Below, in pieces: positions 9,584 through 20,169 of a DNA stretch of 64,000 bases. A program made the translations under genes and the position numbers. Location of the stretch: positions 124,001 through 188,000 of the forward strand of contig PPXM03000010.1 in NCBI GenBank assembly GCA_003707065.3. The letters run 5' to 3'. The stretch comes from Trigonopsis variabilis. Taxonomy: Eukaryota > Ascomycota > Trigonopsidomycetes > Trigonopsidales > Trigonopsidaceae. Under the pieces are notes generated by a model, which saw only the letters and a list, made by a program, of their open reading frames with translations, made no database searches and was not told the DNA's origin. Each line of letters begins with the position of its first letter. Position 1 is the first letter of the stretch.

Positions 9584-12500
9584 TTATTTCTTCCCTTCCG
9601 ATGACGCCTGCACCCTTTGCCGCGTCCTTGCAGCCTTCCTCTCCAACTCCTTGCGAAGATTCTGATTCTCCGCTAATGATTCTTTCAATCGGTCAGCAGC
9701 ACTTTTATGTTCTCGGATTCGAGCCTCTCTTTCCTCTTTATGCCGTCTCTCGAGTTCTTTCAATCGTAATCTGAGTCGAACGATAGTGTTGTCCTCCATC
9801 GATACTGAAGCCGATAACGATGAGTGAGTGAACTCGTTCAATGGTTTTTCCTTCTGAATGTTATCTAGCTCCGCCTTAAGAAGACGGTTCTCAGTGCGCA
9901 TACGGGCTTGGCCTGTGCGACTGTCGTCACTCGAGACTTTGATAGCCAATTCCCCGATTCGAGAAGACTTTTTATCAAGTTCTTTGGTGAAGTATGCTTG
10001 CATTTGTTCGACTTCCTGATTTATCTCGATGCACCGGCTTTCAAAATTCTTTAAGCGGTTAGAAAAGCCATCTAGTGCTCCGAGCAATTTGGAGCGGCAG
10101 CTCTTCAAGTCGTCTTTACTTATTTTCTTGCACTCTTCAGTCCATTTTGAGCTCATGATTGGAGCTAGCTTATCAATAATTTCGGCAAGAAGGCAGTTAC
10201 GTTCCTCGACTGCTTCGGCAATACTTTGTTCCAAGGTTACTGATTTAATAGATTGGGAAGAGCGATGATTTTTATGGAGACGCTCTATTTCGGATTTCTG
10301 TGTGTTAGTCAGAGAAAAGTACTGCTTACCATGGATGTGATAACAGCCGATTTGTCAACGAGATCTTGACGAGCTTCGCGAAGTGTATGAGAAAGTTTGG
10401 TGAGCTCAGACTCTAACACATTCCTAGACTTGACAAGAGAATAAATAGACTCAAGAATTTGATCTTCTTTAGAGAGGCCAAGTAAAGATTTGATTTTCAG
10501 AGTCACATCAGAAGAGCATGAGGAGGGTTGTAGCAACTGCTGACACTCCTTTTCCTTTGCTTCCAATTGCAATTTTGTCGCCGACAGTGTTGATCCAACT
10601 TCCATCAGATTCGTTTCAAGGGTTTGAATCGTCTTCTTGTAGCCTTGAGTTTCACCTTGGACTTTGAGTAAAGCCATTCTAGATCCCCGAGCGTCCTGTT
10701 CTTTCTCGCTCATCTCATCTTTGATCCCTCTGAGCTTATTTTTTATGTCTTCCAGTTCGTTATCTTTTGTAGTGAGAGCATATCTTAGATTCTCTTTCTC
10801 CTCAACATAAGCATCCGACAGCTCATAATAAGCTGTTTCTTTGTCAAATAACAAGCGTTCAAGCTCTTCACATTGACGTTTTGCTAGCCTTAATTCGCCT
10901 TGTAAAGCTTCAACTATATAACTTAGCTCGTCGACTTTTCCCTGTTCCATGCTTATGTCAGCCTCATTGTATCGAGTAGTCATAATCTCCAAATCCTCAA
11001 CTGCCTGTCTCAGATCATTCATTATCTCTAGCTTATCGTCCTCCAAGTTTTGAATTTCTCCTTCAAGGATGGCTGTATCAACCACATAGCGGTCTTCTAA
11101 CTCTCGATACTCTCGCAGAGAGACCATAGCTCCTTCTTTATTTTGACCATTCTTCCTATTTTCTTGATCTACCAGGACATTTAGATCAATAATTCGTTCC
11201 TCTAGTGCCTTAATTTCTTCCAATAATCCCTGCTCTCGAATCTCAGCCTGGTGGAGTGCTAGGCCACGTTCCTGAATCTCACTGTAAAGTTCTTGGAGTT
11301 CTTCATCTTGATCTATCCGCCAGTTCTTATCCGTTTCGCAACCTGCATTGACTGACCTCAACCCCCGAGATGCTATACTAGTATTAGACGATCGCGATGG
11401 TAGCCGACTGGCTCGTCCCCCACTCATTGCACAGGTTGAATCCAATCGATTTCTCATATCCTCATTCTTCCTTTTCTCCCTTGTCAGTTCTTTTTCCACA
11501 GTCTTGACCTTTTTCCTTCCTCCCTCAAGCTCTTTCTCCAACTGCTCAATCCTGGCTTCATATTCTTGTTCTTTAGAATTCTGTTCCCGAATTTTGCTGT
11601 TAAGCTTCCTTCTCAAGTCGGTAACCTCATCAATGAATCCATCCATCGTCTTGAAATTATCTTTACCCTCAGCTTGGTTACCTAAATGGCGTTCCAGAAA
11701 ATAGATTTTTAATCTCAGACCCCAGTTGTCGTTCTGTAGCTTTTTGACTAGACTTTGCTGTTCATTCAGCGTCATAGGTTTGCCTTCAGTTTTAGAGGGA
11801 GAGGGCAAATGCGTAAACATCAGCTTTCGTTCGTTAGGCGAGACGGGAATTGTCAAGGGTCTTGGAGTTATCATGGTGTCAGGTACAAGTAAAGGAATGT
11901 CCTTATTCAATCCTCCTTTACTCGGCTGCGTTTTAGACCGCATGACTACTGGAGTCTTGAAGATGCTAGATGGTTGGCTGCTCCACGGTCGCACGCTTTT
12001 GACTAAGATATCATCATCCTTAATGTTGCCAGAGTGTCTATTATTCCCAGCATTCTCAACACTGGTCAAAGATGCTTCACTCGCATGGAAACTAGACTCC
12101 AATGACGCATCAACCACTTGATCTTGACCAGTGGCCTGTTGATAAAAGGGGGACGCAAGCACTTCTAGTTGTGTATCACTGAGGCTCAAGGATAGGTCAG
12201 ATACCGGATCCTGGTTATCTGTACCGAATTTTGACATATCGAATGGCACGAAAACCTTAGCTGCTGTTAACGCTTCTTTTGGAGAAAGCCTACAGTCACT
12301 AGTCGTTGCTGGTGCTTCTTCTAAGCTCCTTTTTGTGTGGGACACATCGTTCCGCCGTTTAAGCACGTAGTTCAAACGAATCTCTTCAGGGCCTGTTCTA
12401 AATGTCCCTCCATCAGGAACATCTTTCTGTGGCACTTCCATAGATATTTGCATAGGAGCCGCTTCCTCAGTAGTAGAGGACCCCTTATCAGTAGGAAGAA

Positions 12501-13832
12501 ATTCACCAAGATCACCAGAATCTGATTCCTCAGAGAAAGATCCCTCAAATGAGGGTTCAACATTTTTCTCTGAGATCACCTGCACGTTTCCCTCAGGCCT
12601 GGTCCCATAAGGCAAAGGGTTTCTTTCTTTCTCAAAGTCAGGATGAGGAGAACGCGCCGGCGATCGTCCTAGAGTGCTGTGATTTTCTTTTTCATCCTCT
12701 TTTTCACACGTTTCGTCGTCCAAAGCGGTCTTATCGGCTTTGGCTTTTGATTTATCTTGAGCATCTCGGGATTCGCCACGATCATTGAAGGAATCCTCAG
12801 GAGTGTTCTCAGTGCGATCCTCACTGCAGGCTAGATAATCCGACCCCAACTCATGTTTTATGTTGGTGGTAGATGACTGGGAGAACTGGGTTGGGGGAGT
12901 GCCTGCCTCAGTATTTTCTTGTAATTCGTTGTAAGTTGAAGGGTTTCGAGATATATCAGTGGACCATATATTGAATTCACCGATAGAAGATATGGTTTCG
13001 TGACGTTCTAAACTAGCATCACTCGTTGATGGATAGGTCTCATTCAAGTTATGAGAGATAGCGCCACTAATTGAAGTATTGCCAGCTTTAAGACCGGGAG
13101 TGAAGTCGTCATCTGAATTACGCAAGACTTCATGAGATCCGGAGCCATTTCTTTCCGAACATGTTATTTCCAATGCTCTTTCTCTAGTCAATGATGAAGC
13201 ATTCGCTGGAGAACTTGGCTGTGAAGGTGTTTCTAAGTGGGAACAATGGTCACGATAGGAATGAAGAACGGAAGTGTTATAATCCGCCCCACCTCCTAGA
13301 GGGAGAGTCCACGCCTCTCCCTTACTTGTATCAGTATCAGCTAATCCTGGGTCCAACCCTTTTGATTCGATACTCTCGTTGGTGAGATCAAATAAATTTG
13401 ACGCGACAGACGGCTCTAAGCTAGGATATTTCTGTCCGTTGAAGGTCTCATCTGCGAACAGATTCTCATGAGCTGAATCAATGGTATCTTGAAACACGTC
13501 AGTATTAGAATTGTCGCCTTTACTGTTTGCGTCCTTCCCACTTTCGTATCGGCGCTGTCCTCTTCTCGTCGAACCGACAGCAGACAATCTGTCGCTTTCA
13601 GAGGACGCTGGGGATATCTAGCTTTAGACATTGCCTTGTAGTCCCAGTATGTTACCTTATCTATCTTGTCAAGTAGAGCATCCGACATTTCGTCGGAAGG
13701 TGATGACAGTCGCGGTAAGGGCAGTAAGGCAACTGGTGCGTCCTCGGACTCTTCAGCCCTGAACAACGTCCAAGATGATGATTGAGATGATGATCGACCA
13801 GCAGAACGGCATGTATTATCCGACTGGCTCAT
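9584..13832 (-). CDS. Centrosomin-motif (Cnn_1N) coiled-coil protein, gamma-tubulin complex anchor
   Basis: Exons 13656-13832, 10330-13617 and 9584-10297 join to 1392 residues. The introns are 38 nt (13618-13655) and 32 nt (10298-10329, with an ACTAAC branch site). The first ~660 residues are acidic and Ser/Thr-rich and look disordered. A Cnn_1N/CM1 motif follows at about 674-709 (NEQQSLVKKLQNDNWGLRLK, then IYFLERHL). The rest is nearly all coiled coil. CM1 proteins (Mto1, Pcp1/Spc110 and CDK5RAP2 kin) recruit and activate gamma-tubulin complexes at microtubule-organising centres. I saw no clear PACT or calmodulin-binding tail, so whether it is an Mto1-type cytoplasmic or Pcp1-type spindle-pole protein stays open. 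Confidence 0.72.
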
Positions 13833-14513
13833 TTATTAAGCCCGCCTGACTGTGCCTGGGTCAATGAGATTCGTTCTGTTTACAAGAGGGTAACGACCAA
13901 AATGACTGTTACAGCTGATGAATGTTTCAGTACCGTGAAGCATGGAACAGGGCCTTTTCTCTGAATCTCAGAGAAGAAGGTGATGGTGACAATATGCTGT
14001 AATTTATAGCACCTAAACTCTCAGTTAAGTGGAGAATTCATTTTGCCAGTGGTATTGCATGTCGAGCATGTCGAGTTCGGTTGTAGCGACCGAAGGCAGC
14101 AAGAAGCAGCCTTAGAACAAGCAGGTCTGAATAGGGCAACTTTATAAATACCTAGACGAATTTTTCATGAATACATCTTAAGAAGCGAGATGTCGCGTCA
14201 TTGCACAGAATTCGATCATTCATCAGCCTCCTCTGAACGCAAATCAGAGGCGTTCTGGTGGACTTGTCAGTACCACAGTCTTTCTAAGAATGCTACAGGA
14301 CCGCAACAATGTCAAGACAGGCTGCATCCTGATCAGACGGAGAAAATTGAATAGTGCAACTTTCTTTCCCGAAATTTTTGCATACAGCTAATTGCACTCT
14401 TTCAACGAGCTTTTCTGTCTCTTGGGACATACTATTTAAATTCCTTTGATATTCTCAACCCATTAGTACCATAAGTTGGCGTTTTGCTTGAGCTTTGCCT
14501 TGTTTAAAACCCT
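13833..14513. other. Intergenic; contains a 45-codon reverse ORF of unknown reality
   Basis: Upstream region of the coiled-coil gene and 3' side of PML1. The only candidate is a reverse ORF at 14293-14430 starting MSQETEKLVERVQLAVC. It has plausible codon composition but no recognisable family and could be chance. A short direct duplication (GCATGTCGA twice near 14058-14077) is the only repeat seen. Confidence 0.3.
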
Positions 14514-15236
14514 TCAATCTTGTTCCATGAAAATATATTCGCGGTCTGAATTGGCGAATTGGATCATGTCTCCATTTTTAAGCAAGAGGTAGCGATTTTT
14601 GGGAACTCTTAAGCCGTTCAATATAGTTCCATTTGTAGAAAGATCATAAAGACAAGGTCTAACGGACTTGGTCAAATCTCCAAACTCGTTTTTTCGCCGT
14701 TGCTCTCGAAATTGGATGACGGCGTGTTGCTTTGAACAAGAGGGATCATCGATAAAGATATCACAGACCTGATGGTCCCGCCCTATCAGATAAAAGTTTC
14801 GCTCTCCCAAAGGGATGTCCTCCTCTAATACCGTTTTGATAAAAATGAACAGCTTGTATGTTTTTTTAGGCTGTCTTCCATCCGATGGTTCTCTGTAATG
14901 AAGTAAAGCCCCTCTTTTGGTGTTAATGTCGACTGCTAATAATCCTGAAGGGGTATAGCTTGGCTCTTGCTTAGGTTCCTTTGGTGGTTCCCTATAACCT
15001 TTCATCGGCCCCAATTTCCATTCAGGAGATCTCGACCAACGAGTTCTATCGTGTTTTCTATCATTGTCAGATGATGGCTGTCTTCTCGGGGATCTTGATC
15101 GCTCACGGCTTGATCTCGGTTGAGCATCTCTCCATTTCCAATCTCTAGATTGCTGCGCGGTACGACCTTCGGACCATCGATTTTGTTCTCTGTATAATCG
15201 TGGATGATCATCGTAGCCAGATTCTGTATCAGGCAT
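14514..15236 (-). CDS. PML1: RES-complex FHA protein Pml1 / SNIP1
   Basis: 240 residues in one exon. The first ~95 residues are Arg/Ser-rich. A linker (SYTPSGLLAVDINTKRG) is followed by an FHA domain at about 125-238: FYLIGRDHQVCDIFIDDPSC, then SKQHAVIQF and LYDLSTNGTILNG, ending REYIFMEQD. This is the layout of yeast Pml1 and human SNIP1, the FHA subunit of the RES complex (with Bud13 and Snu17), which binds the activated spliceosome. Its start lies 64 bp from the divergent HIT1-like gene, so the two share a promoter. Confidence 0.88.
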   Translation of the reverse strand: MPDTESGYDDHPRLYREQNRWSEGRTAQQSRDWKWRDAQPRSSRERSRSPRRQPSSDNDRKHDRTRWSRSPEWKLGPMKGYREPPKEPKQEPSYTPSGLLAVDINTKRGALLHYREPSDGRQPKKTYKLFIFIKTVLEEDIPLGERNFYLIGRDHQVCDIFIDDPSCSKQHAVIQFREQRRKNEFGDLTKSVRPCLYDLSTNGTILNGLRVPKNRYLLLKNGDMIQFANSDREYIFMEQD

Positions 15237-15300
15237 GATTCAAGATTAAAAGTCGTGAAGAATAACGTTCAGCCTTATTGATAAATTCCTCACCGTTACA

Positions 15301-15794
15301 ATGTCTGCTCTCTGTCAGATTTGTCAAAGTGCACAAGGTAAATATAAATGCCCTAAATGTCAGATCAGATAGTAAGTTAGTTGAAAAATACGTATTTACT
15401 TTTGAGCTGTTCTCTAAGTTGTTTTAAAAACGAAACACATGCAAAGCTGGATCAGATCGACCATGAACCAGCTTCTCAATTTCAACAGTGGTCTGGGAGC
15501 TCTGAGAAAACATATCCTAATGAGATTCAACCGGGTTTTGAAGAAAAGCTCCTGAATGATCAAGTTATACTTAGTGCTCTGACCAGTCCTTCACTTCAAC
15601 ATCATTTGAGTCAAGCACTTGAACTGGCTTCAAGTTCTACATTTTCTGGAGAGTTTAGCTCGGAAGGTCGTCAATTGATGGCTTTGAATAAGTTGCGGCA
15701 ACTACGACCCGGCGGAAAGGAGCAAAATGTCGAGGTGGAGGAATTCATTCAAAGAGTACTTGAGCTCCACAAGACCGCCGATGACAAACAATGA
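15301..15794 (+). CDS. HIT1: HIT-type zinc finger protein (Hit1/ZNHIT3-like)
   Basis: Exon 15301-15371 and exon 15407-15794 join across a 35-nt intron (15372-15406) that splits a Tyr codon and restores the zinc finger. Total 152 residues. The N-terminal HIT finger has C5-x2-C8, C17-x2-C20, C25-x3-C29 and H35, the last being a candidate ligand. The rest is helical, with SLQHHLSQALELASS and a C-terminal helix, as in Hit1/ZNHIT3. These proteins stabilise Rsa1/NUFIP and assist box C/D snoRNP assembly. The stop is 23 bp from the stop of the convergent SMP-30 gene. Confidence 0.78.
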
Positions 15795-15817
15795 TCAATA
15801 TCTTCAAGCCAAGCAAT

Positions 15818-16957
15818 TTACTTGCCATATACGGCTCCTTCCCAGATATTAGAAGGCCTTCCTTTGACTCCAGGAAGGCGCACAGCAAAGACCTTGCCGC
15901 CTTGATCTTCCATGAAAACATCGACCTGGATAGCAGGGTATTCGAGATGGTCCCTATATGCACTTGTGACATACATAATATCTCGATCACGCCCTCCAAA
16001 AACAGGGCATGTAACCTTTGCTGCTGGAAAATGATAAGTGGTTATTGCTTTACCGCTTTCATCAAATCGCACGACCTTATTACTATCCCAAAAGGCAGCC
16101 CAAAGATGTCCGTCATCTGTTATGGTGAACCCGTCCGGAACTTCTTCGGTTCTTATATACTCACGCCGATTAGAATCATCAAAGAAACCCGTTTTGCCAT
16201 CATAATCTGCAACAAAGATCCTGTTCAAGGCTGAATCTGCGTAGTAGACTTTCTTTCTATCGGGAGACCAATCAATTCCGTTAGGGACAGTGAATTTATC
16301 AGTTATGACCGTCGTCCCCTTCCTGTCACCCTCAACATCTAGTCTGAAAATGTGACCCTTGTCTTTCCCTTTGCTTTCATCTACGGCCATAGTTCCAGCA
16401 ATAAATCGTCCCCAAGGATCAACTTTCCCGTCATTCATCCTCATATCCTGTCCGTACTCTTCGTTATCCGTGTAAACAGTTGCTAATGTATCCAACTTGG
16501 CCTTGACATCTATGATGCCCAACTCATTCTTTTTCCCATCTAAATTTCTAGTATCTAATAACGCGAAACCAGTTTTAACACCCACAACAAATACTCCGGT
16601 CTCCTTCGTCAATCCAATGACCCCCGGCATGTCATCAATAAAATATCGATAATGAGCACATTCCTTTGAATCTAATTCGTCCTCTCCAAGATAAACCACA
16701 TGTATAATTCCTCCAATGATATCGACCCAGTTTAAAGTATTGTTGCGGCCGTCATAGTTAGGGCCTTCTCCGAGCATATCACGGACTTCTGAAAAGACCT
16801 AGGGTTAGATTAGATTCCAACTAGGTCTTGCCTTGGTAACATATATGTCCTTTTCACTCATATCACCGAATCGTGCTTTCAGGGAGGCTCGCAATTCTAT
16901 TGTGCTGACACTGGGTTTTTCCAAATTGGTACGACTCGAATCGCGCGGCTGGAACAT
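15818..16957 (-). CDS. SMP-30/gluconolactonase-family lactonase with a GC-AG micro-intron
   Basis: A six-bladed SMP-30/regucalcin-type enzyme; the family hydrolyses sugar lactones with a divalent metal. Metal and active-site landmarks are present: the Glu in LGEGPNYD, Asn in MNDGKVDPWGRF, Asn in VPNGIDWSPD and the following Asp in YYADSALNRI. Exon 2 is 15818-16798. The best upstream junction is AAG|GCAAGA...CTAACCCTAG (16799-16831, 33 nt), a GC-AG intron. A GT alternative two codons upstream (16799-16840) also keeps frame. The in-frame upstream ATGs are 16957 (42-residue leader) and 16861 (MSEKDIYVTK); the shorter start fits the family length better. About 337-369 residues. Confidence 0.82.
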
Positions 16958-17047
16958 CAGATACGACCAAATTTGAGATCTACATGTGTGTCTGAAAATC
17001 GATGGGAATCTATATACGCGTCTTCAAAGTCTTACAAGAACAGCGCC

Positions 17048-18736
17048 TCAAGCCTCCAGAAGAAGCGACCGACCAGACATTTCTTCAGGTTGGTCCACGC
17101 CCAAAGCAGCAAGAACAGTAGGAGCAACGTCAGCAAGAGCTCCTTCATGGTTGGCTAATTTCCACCCTTTGGGAGCATTGGACATTACAAAAGGCACGGG
17201 ATTGGTAGTATGAGATGTCTTCGGCTTTCCATCGGGAGTGATCATCTCTTCAGCATTTCCATGATCGGCAGTGATCATAAGAATGTAATTGTTTTTGACA
17301 CATCCGTCATAAATTTCTTTGATGGATTTATCGCAATAAGAGACAGCCACGACTGCAGCATCGTAGACACCAGTATGACCAACCATATCAGGGGCAGCCA
17401 AATTGCACATGACAAAGGGATATTTGTGCTCTTCTAGCCGCTCAACGACTCTATTCGCGACACCCAGTTGAGACATTTTTGGGTCTTTATCATAAGTGGC
17501 AACTCTTGGAGAAGGAATCATGTCACGATCTTCTAAAGCAAATTGTTTCTCGACTCCACCGTTAAAAAAGAAAGTAACATGGGCGTATTTCTCAGTTTCA
17601 GCCACATGGCATTGTTTGATGTGTTTCTTTGAGAGCCATTCAGCCAAAACATTACCCATATGCTGGGGTGGGAAAGCGATCGGGAAAGGATACTCGAGTT
17701 TATACTGGGTCATAGTTGTGATATAAAGATCGGAGGGAATCTTGGTCTCCACAGGAGAAGAATCGACACCTAATAACTGAGTCAATTCCCTCATTCGATC
17801 CGATCGATAGTTGAAGAAAAAGAGTGAATCATGCTCCTTGATGCGACCTTCTTCACCATCAACAATGATTGGTTTAAGAAATTCATCAGTTTCACCTTGA
17901 GCATAACGTTCCTCAATTGTAGCTATAGGGTCCGTGCTTGACTCTCCTTCACCATATAGTAAGCTCTTGAGAGCCACGTCTACACGAGGCCATCTCTTAT
18001 CGCGATCCATAGCGTAATATCGACCAACGATTGTGGCAAGTTCTCCAATGCCGATTTGCTGGATTTTCTCGAATAACTGTTCAACATATTTGACCAAACT
18101 CTTAGGATCAGTATCTCGGCCGTCTCCAAAGGCATGGATATAGACGTGCTGGACCCCAGCAGCCTTCGCAGCCCGGAGTAACGCGTACAGATGGTCTTGA
18201 TGGGAATGAACTCCGCCATCAGATAGGAGACCAAGAAAATGAAGCCGACCGTTTGTCTTCTTGGCATGGTCAAAAGCTTTGACGATGTTAGGTGTTTGAG
18301 CAAAAGTGTTATTCTCAATCGCCTGATCGATCCGTACAACATCCTGCCAAACAACACGACCAGCACCGATATTTAAATGACCGACTTCGGAATTGCCCAT
18401 TAATCCTTTAGGCAATCCAACGGCTAATGATGAGGCTTGCAGCAAGGTATACTCTCCTGGCTGACTTTCGAATTTATCCATCGTTGGAGTATCAGCATTT
18501 TCAATTGCATCTAGAAACAGTTAATAGATATTTCCTAGGTTTATACATACTTCCTTTCACTCCTTTCTTAGGAGCAACTCCATAACCGTCTATAAATGTC
18601 AGATCGGAACCACACAACTGCTGAATCTCAGTTGAACCCGACACCCAATATAATATATGGTCCTTCTGTCCTTTGCGCAGCCTCTCCATTTCGACTCACC
18701 AATAACAATCAAGCAAACGTTATGTTTAGTACTCAT
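17048..18736 (-). CDS. gpmI: 2,3-bisphosphoglycerate-independent phosphoglycerate mutase
   Basis: Exons 18700-18736, 18551-18589 and 17048-18510 give 512 residues, the normal size of iPGM. The first exon supplies MSTKHNVCLIVI and joins across a 110-nt intron to DGYGVAPKKG; a 40-nt intron (18511-18550) then leads into NAIENADTPTMDK. Manganese-binding and catalytic landmarks are the DG of VIDGYG, the catalytic Ser in LMGNSEVGHLN, DGRDTDP, RSDRMRELTQ and VTADHGNAEEM near the C-terminus. It interconverts 3- and 2-phosphoglycerate in glycolysis. A longer unspliced frame from an ATG at 18689 exists, but it lacks the conserved first beta strand. Confidence 0.95.
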
Positions 18737-19084
18737 AATGATGAAGCGTTAGGTGGGGTCTGAGTGAAACTTGCTTGACAACGGTTCAATCTTGGCTCCG
18801 ACAGAGTGTCCGATCATGACGTCGTGTGAAGTCTTTTTTGTTTTGAGCTGATTCCACTCAGGAGGAAAACTGTGTTAATCACAAGTTCATGGAGATAAAT
18901 ATATTAGATTATAGAATGCGTTACATATTGCGAGTATTGAGGCTGTCTGATAAATCCCCATCAGCTTGACGACTTTAGTACGCGAAGAGATAATAAAGGA
19001 AAGTTTCAGAACATGAAACGACTAAACAACGTAATCAATTGTTCCTCCTTCCACGGGCAATGCGTTGGTTCCCTTTGTATAGGA
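18737..19084. other. Intergenic: gpmI upstream, eIF3k downstream
   Basis: Both flanking genes are on the minus strand. No further gene or RNA was recognised. Confidence 0.5.
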
Positions 19085-19774
19085 CTAACGGAGTTCCGCG
19101 GCACGACGGATCATTTTTTCAAGCTTTTCCAATCTAACAGTTTCATTAGAGATGGTTGTCTTCGTTTCATTATCTTTGTTCATAGGAATTAGAATTCTAC
19201 CATCCGATATTGTCCAACCTTGAGATATAGCAAAGTCTTTAAAGCCCGATTCTTCAATGTTCATGTAATCCTGACAAGATTTCGCGTCGATTTCTTGAAA
19301 TGTCATCATAATGGCTTTAGCTATACCGGCCCGAATATCGTCGTTAAACCCGTCAATTCCTTCCACTAAATCGGCATAAGCTTCTCGCCTGATGATATCC
19401 CAAAATGCGTCGAAATCGGCTCCCTCAAGTAGATCGTTCAAATGACTCAGCTTCTTGACCGCTTCACTCATTGAGTTGTGGTTGAATTCGCTCAACACAT
19501 TAACTGGTAGAAGGTGCATACAAAACGAAAAATCTGCCTGGGGAAACACAGTCAAAGCTTTTGCCAAAATATCAGTAACTGAATCTTCTTTAATATGATC
19601 AGGATTGAATTGATAAAGTTTCAGTAAAGCCAGATTCGCGTATAAATCGTATTCACGATGATTGCATTGATGGGCCACATATTCCTGCAGAGTCTGAACA
19701 CTGTCAGGACTGTACCGCTGAAGCCCGTTTAAGATTTCGTCCACGTTTGGCGGTCGCAATGTCTTCTGACTCAT
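19085..19774 (-). CDS. EIF3K: Translation initiation factor eIF3 subunit K
   Basis: 229 residues from the ATG at 19774 (MSQKTLRPPNVDEILNG). A longer frame back to 19861 adds 29 residues without family similarity. The order of features is that of eIF3k: a N-terminal HAM domain with RYSPDSVQTLQEYVAHQ, ALLKLYQFNP and LTVFPQADFSFCMHLLP, then a PCI/winged-helix part (FKDFAISQGWTISDGRILI). eIF3k binds eIF3l in the non-core part of eIF3. S. cerevisiae and S. pombe lack it, so its presence helps place the organism outside those groups. It is divergent from RNA14 over 395 bp. Confidence 0.9.
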   Translation of the reverse strand: MSQKTLRPPNVDEILNGLQRYSPDSVQTLQEYVAHQCNHREYDLYANLALLKLYQFNPDHIKEDSVTDILAKALTVFPQADFSFCMHLLPVNVLSEFNHNSMSEAVKKLSHLNDLLEGADFDAFWDIIRREAYADLVEGIDGFNDDIRAGIAKAIMMTFQEIDAKSCQDYMNIEESGFKDFAISQGWTISDGRILIPMNKDNETKTTISNETVRLEKLEKMIRRAAELR

Positions 19775-20169
19775 GGGAGAAATCTTCAATAAAAGTCTGA
19801 CTTTGAGTTGAGTGATGGATGTAACGCCGATGCTGGTGGTGGTATTTTGATGACTGTGCACAAGGAGAAAGAGGCCAAATGACTAGAAATAAATAAAGGA
19901 CTGGAACGATAGTAAATAATCTGAAAGAATCAGAGAACTATCAGTTATGCCGAGAGAGATACTTCTAGAAGATCCTCACAAGGATGGCTGCAATTAGAGA
20001 TCCATCTCCTACAATGAATACTCGAAGTAATGTTAAGAAAATTTATTATATTTAGTCAACCTTCTCAGATTGGCCGAGATTTGACCTTTGCAATGTGTTT
20101 TCACGAAAGGTGAATGGTTGCTAGTTACCAGGCAAGCTCCTTCAAGTCGTACTTTGCCCAAACCATAGA
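19775..20169. other. Divergent promoter region between eIF3k and RNA14
   Basis: 395 bp between two start codons on opposite strands. No additional gene was seen. Confidence 0.5.

Noticed and set aside
11348-12121. Plus-strand open frames of 118 and 131 codons
   Set aside because: They are antisense to the coiled-coil gene; its Leu/Glu/Lys-rich codons leave the opposite strand open, and the products are low-complexity Ser/Leu/Phe.
18501-18689. Alternative phosphoglycerate-mutase start MERLRKGQKDHIL
   Set aside because: It lacks the conserved CLIVIDG strand, which is restored by splicing from an ATG at 18736 and gives the standard protein length.
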